Shown here: one piece after another, positions 44,946 through 55,455 of the stretch
How the letters are laid out: each line of letters opens with the position of its first letter
Position numbering within the stretch: position 1 is the stretch's first letter
NCBI GenBank assembly: GCA_021018995.1
Contig: CM037592.1
Location: forward strand, 78,867,301-78,931,300
Reading direction: 5' to 3'
Source: Chloranthus sessilifolius
Taxonomy: Eukaryota > Streptophyta > Magnoliopsida > Chloranthales > Chloranthaceae
DNA: 64,000 bases
Notes under the pieces: generated by a model
The model's database searches: none
What the model was told of the DNA's origin: nothing
The model's input: the letters and a program-made list of their open reading frames with translations, nothing else
Translations under genes and position numbers: made by a program

Positions 44946-44974
44946 CTCTTATATATCTTATAAGTTCTATAAGA

Positions 44975-45629
44975 CTTATATACATAATGAGGTGCATCTC
45001 TACGCCTTTTCGCTTAGGTGCAAAAGGCACGCGCCTAGGTGCGCCTCTCTGCACCTACGCTTAAAATGAAGGCCCAGGAGCAGAGGGTCTGCCAAAGCCT
45101 AGGTGCGCCTTTGAAAACACTGAGAATAGGGTTGCATCAAATATTTTCCTTAGTCCTTGTTGGTATTGGTTATGGATGAAATGACAAAAAAGAAGGGATG
45201 ATGATCCATGGGGTATGGAGTAGGTTGTTTGCTAATGGTTTGGGGCTAAGTGGCCAAAAACAAAACCAACTAAATGATAAGTTGAAACTATAGATAAACT
45301 ATGTAGACTTAACGTTTGAAAATTAGCATAATAAAGATGAAATATACGCACTGCATGTTTAATGAACACGAGAGAAGAAAGGATGATTTGGAGAAAAAAT
45401 AAACCATGTAATGGCACAATGGGCTAGATTTGGTATCTGAGTCCCACAAAACAACCAAACTACAAGTTTTGAGGACATCTCAAATAGGATTAACTCAAGG
45501 AGACAGGTGAGTGCGTAGATATTTTTCGACCTTTCAAAAGCATGGGTAGTGAATCAGATGCCTTCATATAGTCATGAACTTCCCACTATCAAGGTTGTCA
45601 ACTTGTGAAACGGATAGTAAATATTTCCC
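44975..45629. other. Intergenic stretch starting with an AGGTGCGCCT-type repeat
   Basis: 44985-45125 has several CTAGGTGCGCCT variants ending TTTGAAAACACTGAG, a widespread plant repeat style. The remainder shows no gene. Confidence 0.45.
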
Positions 45630-46003
45630 TTAGGGCATGTTCGAATAGCCCATTTTCGCTCAGAAACTGAGTTGCAGCTCAGAAAGTTTCCATTTATGAG
45701 CTTTTCCGAGGGTTTCCTATGTTCGGCTACCGCAGTAGGTCCCACACAGATTCTGACGAAAGCTGAGTTTTGATGCACTTTCCATTTCCGAGTTATTTTC
45801 TCAGAAATAGTCGGAAACTGAGCAATACCGTTTGAGGTGAGTGTATAGTACGCTTTACTATATACACCAGATAGAATCTTCGTTGCCTGCGCCTAGCTTC
45901 AAATTCCGAGCAACCCTACATCTTCCTTGAGCGAAGGTTTTCCAAGCGTCTAAGGCGAGAAGCGGTTCAGTGTTGGTCTTCAACCTCTCTGCAGGTCTTA
46001 ATT

Positions 46004-46105
46004 ATGAGAATGAAAAGATTGAACTCCATCACAGACGACTTCTCTCCGGCCAAATCGCTTCGGAGAACGAAAGCTGTGGAGTTGAAGAGGCGAATTGCTA
46101 CCTAA
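46004..46105 (+). pseudogene. Unidentified gene-start-like ORF, 33 codons
   Basis: Reads MRMKRLNSITDDFSPAKSLR, then RTKAVELKRRIAT and TAA. A TATA-like TATATA at about 45857 and a leader-like, C/T-rich stretch precede it. The next bases contain another open piece, SMGNADEFTMLQAASRNRSN, in a different frame (about 46120-46190). It looks like the first exon of a plant gene cut short where it meets the HSP70 fragment coming the other way. Product not recognised. Confidence 0.3.
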
Positions 46106-46281
46106 AGTTTACACTTCTATGGGAAATGCAGACGAATTTACAATGTTGCAGGCAGCTTCTCGGAACAGATCTAATAGCCTCTGTTACCATTTAAAAAACA
46201 TAATTTGTACTAGTTGAACCCTTCAACAAATACAAAAGTCCCCGCCCATTACATTTCTCAACAATAATACACGCAAATCAT

Positions 46282-46350
46282 CTAATTAGCAGGCAAATAT
46301 GTAGTACCGAGATCAATACCGATCGTTGGACCTTCACCTTTTGCAGCCAT
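46282..46350 (-). pseudogene. HSP70/HSC70 N-terminal fragment
   Basis: The minus strand reads [18 protein letters not shown], then LPAN and TAG. Cytosolic plant HSP70s begin '[24 protein letters not shown]', so 18 residues match, covering the first phosphate-binding loop (DLGTT) of the nucleotide-binding domain. Homology stops exactly after Tyr, and the remaining roughly 630 residues are absent. The start ATG is the natural one and follows an unbroken leader and promoter, so this is a promoter-plus-start fragment and not a retrocopy. It cannot make a chaperone. Confidence 0.85.
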
Positions 46351-46510
46351 TGATTTCTTGTTGTCGACGACGAAGGATGAAGACGAGAAACTATAAAATC
46401 AGAAGAAGGAAAAATAGAAATAAAACAAAATAGAAACTTAGATTAATTACTATTGGTGTTTATGTTGTTGTGAGACGATTGGTAGACCTATATAGTTGCT
46501 AGAAGTACCC

Positions 46511-46567
46511 TTTATATAGTCCAAGTATGGTTTCCAGAAAATTCTTCCAAATATGCTTTGAACCTTC
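46511..46567 (-). promoter_or_regulatory. Heat-shock promoter: TATA box and heat-shock elements
   Basis: On the minus strand, GAA-2-TTC-2-GAA (46532-46544; plus strand TTCCAGAAAATTC) is a perfect three-unit heat-shock element. A second two-unit site, GAACCTTC, lies at 46560-46567. TATATAAA lies at 46511-46518, 13 bases downstream of the first element. The ATG of the HSP70 fragment is 160 bases further, a normal leader length. Such sites bind heat-shock factors in HSP70 promoters. A weaker TTC/GAA cluster is at 46613-46635. Confidence 0.8.
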
Positions 46568-46899
46568 TGATTAGACCAACGTGGATGGTGGAGGCAACTT
46601 CCCACGATTTCCTTTTCTAGGTTCTTCGGAAATCTTCTTATTCTTTTTTATTTGATTTTTTTTGGTTCACCTATTATACATTGCCGTAAGATGGGAGCTT
46701 AAACTTGGTCACAAGTTTTGTACAGTGGCATGTAATTAAGAAGGAAAGACGCTTATTTTTGGGATCGATGCAACATGAAACACCATCTAAGTTGTCTAAT
46801 TTAACGACTATGAAGTAAAGATGTTTGAGGCTAAAGATTGGTACTAAAAGTGAACTCTATCATCTAATTTAATATGGGATAAAGAATTTTTTTTCAAGT

Positions 46900-47350
46900 G
46901 TTTTTAACACGGTGACAGATGTTGTAGCGCACATCCCTATCTCAAAAAGATTGTTTTTACTGATTGGGCCACGTGGCAGACTGCTTTGCATATTCCAGGG
47001 TTAAAAAATCACACTCATTGATGTGTTTTAAATGGTTTGAGCATGCGGTAGGTGCCATTGATGGTACACATAAGATGCAACTGTTTAATAAGGACATGCG
47101 TCACTACAAAATGTCGTAGAACAGATCACCTTTGCCCTGTAATGGGCTAATGTAGTATGTACTTTCTTTCTTCATATAAGCGACTTGATCGTGTTATTAT
47201 GATAGGCGATCGAGTAGGATAATTGTACGAATCAATTTTGCACAATTGCACTGACGGAAGTGTTCAATCTCCCATGGATCGTGCACCGGCCAAAAATGAC
47301 ATTGGAATATATATGGCACAGTATCAGCACCACGGTCATACAATGTCCCT
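46900..47350 (+). pseudogene. Harbinger-type transposase remnant
   Basis: The block KWFEHAVGAIDGTH (47030-47074) matches the 'yFkdCiGAIDGTHI' signature around the first catalytic Asp of plant PIF/Harbinger (HARBI1-like, DDE_4) transposases. An in-frame TAG follows sixteen codons later and flanking sequence is too decayed to read. Confidence 0.65.
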
Positions 47351-47404
47351 AAACTAGACCGATTCTGTGCTTTTCTGGAAAAATTAAAATAACACAGGAA
47401 ATCC

Positions 47405-47565
47405 TTCGTTTTCTGGGAAATGCCAGGAATCAGAGCATTTCTGAGGCCTAAAAGAACACACCTGGGAAAAGCCAGGAATCTGAGTTGGCTAGGAATCTGC
47501 AGGAAACTAACTTGTCAGGAATCAGAGCTTTTTTGGGAAAACTGGGGAAATACCCGAACAAGGCC
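47405..47565. repeat. MITE-family end shared with 23932-24105
   Basis: Forms the right end of the candidate Harbinger-type element and is a reverse-complement relative of the fragment at 23932-24105 (blocks AGGAATC, GAGTTGGC, CTAAAAGAACACA). Confidence 0.7.
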
Positions 47566-47568
47566 TTA

Positions 47569-50559
47569 GAAAATGAATTAAATCATGAATAGAATTGTAA
47601 ATCATAAGATTCAATCTGGTTTTGTAAAAAAATCATAAAATATATTTAAAATATATAAAAATTAGAAAAATTAGAAAAAACACAATACATATAAAATTCC
47701 AACCATTTCTAAAACATTTGAATCCCAAAAGGCCAAAAAGTAGTTTCATTTCATCATTTGACATATCATTGTTCATTCATGTAAATTTCCTCAATTTTTG
47801 TATGAAATCCATGTGTATAAGATGTGTATGTATGAGTGTAGGACACTATCAAAAACTAAAATAAAATAAAAATAAATAAATAAATAAAACAACAACACAG
47901 AGAGTACAATCATCCCTATGAAACTATGAGAACATGACAACATGAGTAAGACTTCATTATATCAAATACCAAAAAACCCATAGACAACAATTATCCATAT
48001 AAAATATATATACACAGTCTCTGGCCTTCATTTTTCCTCATCCTTGCCCTCTCTAGCATCATCACTGTTGCCCATAGCTTCTTCATTTTCCCATTGTATT
48101 TTATTGTGCAGTGTCATAAAGTTCCCAAATTAAACTCATTTACCAGTCGACAATGTTCCCATGAGATATTCATCTCTCACCATCTTCAAGACTTCAAATA
48201 TATACAATGAAATAAAAGTAAAATTTAGAAAATCTTCGAACCTACTCTTAAGATGGCAGATTTTATTAGAGATGCCAATCTCTCAAATAAAATTTATTCT
48301 TTCGCTCCATGAAATGTAGCAGAATCTGATTCCATTCAACGATCGGGGCGATATTTAAAATATAATGTTTGCCCTAAAAAACTTAAGATAATCTCTTAAA
48401 ATCTACAAATGCGTAATAAGCATAAAATAAGATGGAATAGGGTCCATAAAGTTTAGGCTTTTTAGTAAAAATGAAAACAAGAACAAGCGGTATTAAGTGA
48501 CATCAAGTGAAATTACGCTGTGTTGCATGACACACTTAAATTACGATTCGATTTGAAGCTTACGATTTAAATTATCACAAGGGCTAAAACTCTTTCAAGA
48601 TAGATTGCAAGCACAAGCATGGAATAAATAAATTGATAAAAAATCTGGATAACTAAATTGTTTAATGTTCATGTGCGCTATACTATCTAATTTAGGTTCG
48701 TAATAATTTTTGGCATGGTTACCATGTGCACAATACTTTCCGAAAGCACATCTAGCAAAATCAAATGCTTATGCCCACAGTATCTAAGCATGCAATGTAA
48801 AATTTGAATTTTTCTCTTGGGCAACCTCTCCCATCTAAATTTTATGTAAAGGCTCGTCCTCTACTGGAGAAAGGATTGAAGTTTACTCAATTTGAGAACT
48901 TCGTATCACTATATAAAGAGTCGAAGCGTAGTTTGGGAACCCTGCGTTCATTTACTTGACCTTCTCTTATCCCTAGTGGCTTCTAAGGGCTTCTAAAGTT
49001 AGGAGAGATCATCCCTTATATAAAACTCTTCTAGGACCATCATATATCAGAGGTTTAGCTTCCTTAGGCATAGACATCCATCATAATTTTCTGAAACCAA
49101 TACCTTAAACCTGTTTTCTACACCTGGAGAGCATGGTGATGGGAGATCCTCGCAAACTCATAAAAGGTTAACCTCCCTTTTCCCTTTTTGATTAGTTTTG
49201 TTTACTTATTTAATTATTTAGTTCACTTTATTTGTTTCACAATTGCGCTTGATCGAGGGTATTTTTATTTTCTTTGTAAGACATTAAGGAAAATTTGAAG
49301 GCATTTCAGCTGCTAAAATTGGTCAGTCAATGTTCAATAAGAACTAGTTCTATTGTATTCTAATCTGTTAAAGGGAAGTAATCAAAGACGGATCTATGGA
49401 CATGGGAAAAATTACTGTTGATGGCAATCGCAAGAAACAAGGTACGCATTTTGTTTTAGATACATTGTCATGTACTACTGTCCCTAGTGACCATTCCAAC
49501 CCTTTAAAACTTGACAAGCAAGAGACCGAAATTTGCATTCCGATCTAGAGGTGATCAAAAAGTGCCACTTCAATTTATGGGGCATTTTAAAAAGGCACCA
49601 CTTTGGTGCAACCCATTGGGCTATGAAGAAGCAATAAGAAGAAAAAGTATATATGGCTGAGATGTGTGCGAAGGTGGATGTTATATCTACCAAGAAGGAT
49701 GATTTATGAATGAAATGTTTTGGATAGTCCAATAAAAGAGAAAATTCAAGGAATGTAGTTTGACGGGAAACTATAGGTTAGTGTGTGAATCGCAATCCAC
49801 AAACTGACGCATGCATAGACACCAAGTCGGGGTTCGGCAATAATTTGGCAAGGTTATCCAGCAAAATTCGGCAAGTTCAGGGAAATATTCAGGAAAATTC
49901 GGAGAGAGAAAATAATTAATAATTAATAAATAAAATTTAAAAAAGTGTAAAAAATTTCAAAAATACAACAAAATACGACTTATTGAAAAAATCGTGAATA
50001 GAGTCAAATGTTTAAAAACACACGAATTTTTTAAAAATTCGCAAATAATCCGGGATTAATTTGCAAAACCTCAAATTCACGATTAATTGAAGAATTTGGT
50101 GACTATGGATGCATGGGACTCACCCTTTGTTGGGGAATGGGAAGGGGGAAAATAGCATGTCACAAGAAAAGGTTTGGACATGAACGTTGAAAACCTAAAA
50201 CATCCCTTGCACAAAGAACTGATTAGCGAACTGATTAGTGACTAGCATACAGAGTTAAGATAAGGGGGAAATAACAACGATTTGGAGCAAAGTAGTGAGT
50301 AGTTAAAGTAAATTCCAAAGTGGCAAACAGTAAAGCACTAAATGGAAATGAATGTAGAAATGGGACCCGAGTATTGGACAAAGCAATGATATTGATGATG
50401 TTGAGCACTTTGAATCAAGAAAATCAAACACTTTGGATTTTCTTTTATCGATATTTGGATGTATATAAAAGGTAAAGTGTGTGCCGTTGCATTAGACCCC
50501 TTTGTTGTAGGAACCTTGTTGTCGAGTGTTAGCTCTCTCTCAAGTTTTCAAAGAGACTT
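47569..50559. other. AT-rich intergenic stretch
   Basis: No gene confirmed. Noted: CTATATAAAGAG (about 48909) followed by a leader-like zone and an ATG at about 49133 with a GT site soon after; a minus-strand acidic C-terminal-like frame at 48028-48139 (WENEEAMGNSDDAREGKDEE, then K and stop). Neither is supported by a recognised protein. Confidence 0.3.
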
Positions 50560-50562
50560 TAA

Positions 50563-50802
50563 GGTTGTGTTTGGGTTAGCTCTTATAAGAGCAGAAGCAG
50601 CTCTTTGCCTGCTGTTTGTCAGAGCAGATAAATTCTGCTATGGGATAGAGCAGTCATAGAGCAGTTTTATCACTTAAAAAAGCTCTCCGCCAGAGCAAAT
50701 GAGCCGAGGAGCTGTGTTACCAAATGTAAAAGTAGTTCTCCACCAGAGCCAAAAAGTGAAAGAGCTGCTCTTTGCCCCAAAAGAGCTAACCCAAACGCAG
50801 CC
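50563..50802. mobile_element. Tourist-like MITE with TAA target duplication
   Basis: 240 bp with near-perfect terminal inverted repeats of 22 bp (GGTTGTGTTTGGGTTAGCTC against GGCTGCGTTTGGGTTAGCTC), flanked by TAA at 50560-50562 and 50803-50805. Internally rich in AGAGC boxes. Non-coding. This is the cleanest DNA transposon copy in the window. Confidence 0.9.
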
Positions 50803-50805
50803 TAA

Positions 50806-52220
50806 GTTAAATAGATCCTTGGGAAACATCCAAAAGAATGCATCTATCACGACAATGAAGGGATTAATACAAACGGGCTCCAACTCAGCACATGCGAATT
50901 TGTTCTTCCAATAGTACTGATCATTGTGACAAAATACGGCTTTTTTTCGAAGATATGCATTTTTTCATGACAATGTATTAAACATGTATAATACCCGTAT
51001 GTATTAAACATGTATAATACCCCTATTTTTTAATAAAATGCATGTTTTCGTATAATACACATATTTCACGTATTAAATGTATTAAACGCGGTTTTTTTTG
51101 CATATTAAACATTTTTCTCCGGATTTTATGGTATTTTTTAAAAAGCTGTTTAAATTTTTTAAATATTATCTCATTTTTTTCCCTTTTTCCCATATTTTCT
51201 CATTTTTCCGATTTTCTCACTCACCGTATTAAACCCGTACACATATTTTGTCACTTTGTTACCGATTAAGCTCAGGTAATGGTCTTTTCCTCGTAAAGAA
51301 TTTCCTAGCAAGAAACAATTCCCCGTCAAGAACTTCATGATGAAAGCCAATTGTCCTCAAGACCAGTACAAGACTCCTCATCAAAAGCTAAATATGATTT
51401 TTCCGGTTTTTCAAATATTGGACCGATAGCTTCATCATCTTCAACACACTTTTCATTCATTTGTTATAGGGCCTTACCCTTTTTTAGAGTGAGTTCTTCC
51501 TAAATTTCTCAATGGACAGGGCTGAACCCAGGCCAAAGATAAGTGTTTTTTACTCGAGCAAAATATGACTGTCACATTTGTCGTACCCAAAAAAGGCCAC
51601 CAAATCTCAACTTCTTTTTCAACAATTTAACACTTGGCATCCCTTGGATCGTCATTTGGTTACCAGTCTCGTAGGGGAAATTGAAACATCAAATTCACCT
51701 TTATAAGCATGACCACCTTCATGGGCAAAAGAACTTGATGATTTACTTGTTCTCTCTTTCTATCATTTTCTTGTTCAAGGAAAAGACAAAAAAGAATAAG
51801 GGTTACTTCAAACGCCATATAGCACTCAAAATTTATATAACTCATCCGCCATCGAAAGAACTTGCTTTTATACCAAGTAGTTTAAAATGAATTTTAGATT
51901 TTAGATTTTTCAGTACATGAAGCAACTAATTATAGAACTCCCACCCATCCAAGTAGATGAGGCAACTACTTATAAGGATTTTAGGAAAATCTAAATTAAT
52001 CTTAAAATTCTTAATCATTTCTTCACCAAATACTAGAAAATTCAAGTAGATGAAGCAACTACTTATTAGCTTAAACATCAATGAAAACCATCAACAAGGA
52101 CGTGACTAAGTGCAATTCAATCAAATATAACGGAAATATTTTGCACCTGAAAAAAATGTTGTACATCAAATGCTCAGTCAGCAGGATAGCAACTCTTACA
52201 TAAATTTTCAATGTGAAATG
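50806..52220. other. AT-rich intergenic stretch with short repeats
   Basis: No gene recognised. Holds a 26-bp tandem pair at 50975-51026 (GTATTAAACATGTATAATAC core) and further TATTAAAC variants to 51110. Three dispersed AAGTAGATGARGCAACTACT-type units lie at 51914-51933 (variant), 51951-51973 and 52044-52066. Confidence 0.6.
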
Positions 52221-52269
52221 ACTTAACATAAAAAATTAAATACCCCACTCTCCATTCCAATATGGATCA

Positions 52270-52440
52270 GAATATCAATTTCCGATACGTATCGTCCACC
52301 ATCAGTACCAAGACGATACGTATCGGTATCGCTGATACATTGAATGAATAAATATGACATACATTGGGTATGTATCGCTGATACATACCCAATGTAACAT
52401 GTATTGGTGGCCAACAATACCGGTTCTCGTCCGAGATTTT
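52270..52440. repeat. GATACGTATCG-type repeat with a perfect hairpin
   Basis: CGATACGTATCG variants at 52278-52340, then a perfect 16-bp inverted repeat ACATTGGGTATGTATC (52361-52376) and GATACATACCCAATGT (52380-52395) with a three-base loop. Confidence 0.85.
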
Positions 52441-53059
52441 GACCCATGCATTCCAACATTTGAGCATTCCTTTAATCAGTGTAATATTGAATAGAGTGAA
52501 CTTGAGCAGATCAACACTGTGCACATGGCCAACATACCATCGACCCAGGCCGTAAATAGGGAAGCGCACCATGTGGATGGGTAATAGGTCAAAATTTGAC
52601 ACCACCGAGACGATCCTGACCATACAATTGAAATGCTGAAAATGGATGATCAAACGATACATGACCAACTGTTCACATTTATCATCAAAACAATATCAGG
52701 GCTGTGGCCCATCCACATGGAGAGACATCCTGTGTGCCACGTGTACAATACAGATGGCATGTTTATGCTGCATCTGCTCAATAAATAGAAACCTATATCT
52801 AAATGCCTTAAAAAATAAGAAAATTAACAAAAATATAAAGAGAAAAATTAACAACACCAAACCCATTTGAAAGCATGATTATACATAAATGATTAAAAAA
52901 TCATAAAATTAGCGAGAACATGAAGAGAAAATCAACAAAACACCAAACCCATCTGACTAAATATACACATAAGTTAGCAGGAAAAAAAATCAACAAAAAA
53001 TATATTAGAAATAGAGTAATAGTTGCTTACTCACAAAAAAAAATAACAAAAACATGAGA
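52441..53059. other. Downstream region of the NFD6/NOXY2-like gene
   Basis: No separate gene. On the minus strand the first 150 bases after the stop codon (53059 downward) are T-rich and could be its 3' UTR; no single polyadenylation signal stands out. Confidence 0.3.
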
Positions 53060-53461
53060 TCAGACTCCTGGAGTAGTACGGCAAAGCGTACCCTGATACA
53101 GTGACCTCGAGTTGTCGGAATCGATGCCGAGGCACGAGGTAAGGCGAGCCGAAGAAACTGCGCTGTGAAACGGAAGCAGAGACTGAATACAACCCATTGT
53201 TGAACAAGGTGACCTGAAGAAATCAACACATAAACCATCCTCAAATGAAAAGAAAAATAAAATAAAATTTTATATATATATATATATATAGCATTTGTAT
53301 TGATAAAAGGATATTGAGGAAGAGATAAATTACCTTGATAAGGAAGGAGAAGGGTGTGGGAGGAGAGTTGCAGAGATGGGTTTTCTGCATATGGGTGTTT
53401 TAATGGCGGATTTCACAAGGGAAAGCGCGGGTTTTGAGATTGAGAAGTATCGAGACGCCAT
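53060..53461 (-). CDS. NFD6/NOXY2-like small mitochondrial protein, two exons
   Basis: Exon 1 is 53461-53334 (128 bp), exon 2 is 53213-53060 (154 bp); together 93 codons plus TGA. The donor AAG|GTAATT and acceptor TTTCTTCAG|G are good and the frame runs through. The start MASRYFSISKPALSLVKSAI, rich in Arg, Lys and Ser with no acidic residue in its first 40, is a typical mitochondrial presequence. Exon 2 reads SPCSTMGCIQSLLPFHSAVS, then SARLTSCLGIDSDNSRSLYQ and GTLCRTTPGV. This closely resembles a plant family annotated as NUCLEAR FUSION DEFECTIVE 6 / NONRESPONDING TO OXYLIPINS 2-like ('LGC.QSLLPLHS..A.ARLTSCL...LSQGTLCRT.PG'). Molecular function is not well established. It is the only host gene here that looks intact. 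Confidence 0.85.
53214..53333 (-). other. Intron of the NFD6/NOXY2-like gene
   Basis: 120 bp, GT...AG, containing a (TA)n run at 53271-53290. Length and AT content are typical of a short plant intron. Confidence 0.8.
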
Positions 53462-54480
53462 GTTGAGGGACGTGAAGGATCTAACAATGGCGCAGGGTTT
53501 TGGGGGTTTTTCTACCAGCGCAGTTGTGAGGATTTTAACGGGTCGCGTTATTCTCGGTCAGACATATCGATACCCAATGGGCCAAAGGATACCATACGTT
53601 TGTACGACGACCCAACCCCACCCGAACTGATAGGGGCATAGGGTTTACGCCCGAGCTGCCCCAGTTAGAAACATCTCCTTACACCGCCATTCATATGTTA
53701 AATATCCGGTCCACCCTACTCAATCCGTAAGTTTGGTCCGATATTTCGTTCTTGGCCCACTCGCCCAATTAAAACCCGAGTCAGGTGGATCAGGTATTAA
53801 GTCGACCCGAGTAGTTGGTAGTCCTACTTTGTTCCAAATATTACAAATAAATTAGATATAAGTATAGTGTTCGAAATGGCCTGGGTACACCGCCTAGCCC
53901 ATTAGGCCCAACCCATTTTAGACTGAGCTTGAGTTGATGATAAAACACGCAAGCCAAGCTTGGGCTAACACACTTTCGGCCCGATAAATAAACGAGTCAG
54001 GCTCAATCCTAACCTCTCAGGCCTGTGAGGCTTTCATGTTTGAGAGCCTCCTATTACCAATCTCACACCATCCAATTAAAGTAAAGGAGATCATCTCTCG
54101 CTCTGCATCAAGTGTATAATTATAATATCAAATTCCCAATAAAAAATTATATTATCATTATAAAATGATTTTGAAAAAATAAAATTTGAAATGACGAATG
54201 ACTAAAGAAGTATGCTTATCTCTCATTCTATTCGACTCATCTATGGCGAAATGGATCGGGTCGGGCTTAGGTTTTATAAATACTTGCTATCGGCTTGGGT
54301 TGGGCTTAGAAACCCTGCCACGGGCCAGAGCCAGGCTTGGGCCAAGTAAAAAAAATTCGGATCGGGCTTGGACATACAAGCCTGGCCCAACCGCCGTTAC
54401 CCCTATATAAGTAGTATCAGATATCTCTCCTTATCTCTCCTTATCTCTCCATCCACCAACTTGGTTGATCCGAAATTGGG
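53462..54480. other. Upstream region of the NFD6/NOXY2-like gene and GGGCC-rich repeat
   Basis: 53462-53530 is the likely 5' leader. From about 53535 the sequence is full of CCCAATGGGCC, GACCCGAGTAG and CGGGCTTGG blocks, similar to 22986-23260, then short TCTCTCCTTA repeats at 54424-54450. If this repeat reaches the promoter it may be part of the gene's regulatory region. No TATA box is obvious. Confidence 0.4.
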
Positions 54481-55080
54481 AGTTTAACTCTTAAATTTTT
54501 TTTTTGTAGGGGTGTAATTATATAAATTAATCAAGTAGAGCTAGAACTAAGCTAATTGACCCGATCATAATAGAAACGAAGGGTCTAATCGGTCCAAATC
54601 TTGGTCTTAATTTGAAAGGGGGCCTAACAAAGGTTATCCAAGTTGCAAGATGTCCTACTGGATTACGTATCGGCTCGCAATTTGATTCACTGATTCGGCC
54701 CAATTCGTATATGTTGGTTTACTATTTTAAAATATGAAAAAGCTCCACCTCAATAGAGAAAGAGAAGATCAATATTCAAAAGCCTTAAAACAAGTAAGTA
54801 GATTTATCTTATTGTGCAAGTTCCTAAATTGCCTTAATCAAGCCTAGATTCTTTGAGTATTAAGAATTGGTTTAAGAGCCTGATGACTTGATTGTTGTTC
54901 AATTAAAAGCATGACATGCATGTTTTATATGCATATGCGTCTTCTCAATTCTTTCTTAAATGCAAAGAGAAAAAACTTTATATTTTTACGTTTCAATTAA
55001 ATATTAATATTTGGTTTTAAATGGTTCCTTAGTTAATTTGCTTTATATAAAGGAAATTTGTTAAAAGTATTTATGAACCT
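54481..55080. other. Intergenic stretch
   Basis: No gene or recognised repeat. Confidence 0.4.
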
Positions 55081-55455
55081 TTATATGTCTGCCTGTGGAT
55101 AGAAAAGAGTCAAATTTAATATATATATATTGTAGTTGTTTGGTGCACCTGGTCCTATGACATTCATCATCATAGATATCAGCTTATTGTAGTTTGGATA
55201 TTGACACCATCTGGTGCCACCAGCGGGGCCTAGTACACCGAAGACCAAGAGGCAAGCACCTCTTCTTTCTTTGCTTTGATTTCTCTCAATGTAAAGATCA
55301 TAGACGATCTCCAAGCACCTCACAAGCTCTATAGGTATACTAAAGCCCATGGATCCAAAGCCTAGGCCACCCAAAATATTTGGTAAACAAATTGGTCGAT
55401 CGACCTGGAATAAATATGCATTTCGAGATTTGACATATTCTATTTTTATTCCCAT
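55081..55455 (-). CDS. Orphan ORF, 124 codons
   Basis: Open from ATG 55455 to a stop at 55081. It begins MGIKIEYVKSRNAYLFQVDR and includes LPNILGGLGFGSMGFSIPIE and ERRGACLLVFGVLGPAGGTR. No known domain, signal or promoter was recognised, and the local AT-rich setting lacks other gene signals. It could be a chance open frame or a decayed exon. Confidence 0.2.
   Translation of the reverse strand: MGIKIEYVKSRNAYLFQVDRPICLPNILGGLGFGSMGFSIPIELVRCLEIVYDLYIERNQSKERRGACLLVFGVLGPAGGTRWCQYPNYNKLISMMMNVIGPGAPNNYNIYILNLTLFYPQADI

Larger units (their letters stand above)
45633..47565 (+). mobile_element. Candidate PIF/Harbinger-type element carrying host gene fragments
   Basis: Both sides carry TTA (45630-45632 and 47566-47568), the target duplication of PIF/Harbinger elements. 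Ends are imperfect inverted repeats: GGGCATGTTCGAATAGCC on the left, and the complement of GGCCTTGTTCGGGTATTTCC on the right. Inside lie a transposase remnant (WFEHAVGAIDGTH, 47033-47074), an HSP70 promoter with its first codons (46282-46650, minus), and another gene-start-like ORF (46004, plus). It could be a decayed Harbinger that captured gene pieces, or two unrelated MITE ends around a gene scrap. The ends match at only about 11 of 15 positions, so this is a hypothesis. Confidence 0.4.

Noticed and set aside
48028-48139. Acidic C-terminal-like minus-strand frame (ENEEAMGNSDDAREGKDEEK)
   Set aside because: Could be a last exon, but there is no acceptor in the right place, no partner exon and no recognised protein.
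48905-49160. TATA box and leader-like zone with ATGGTGATGGGAGATCC
   Set aside because: It looks like a promoter or LTR edge, but no downstream coding or matching repeat was found.
53005-53244. 79-codon minus-strand ORF
   Set aside because: It covers exon 2 and intron sequence of the same gene in a different frame from the one that fits the family.
53376-53630. 84-codon plus-strand ORF
   Set aside because: It overlaps exon 1 of the minus-strand NFD6/NOXY2-like gene, which has good splice sites and family resemblance.
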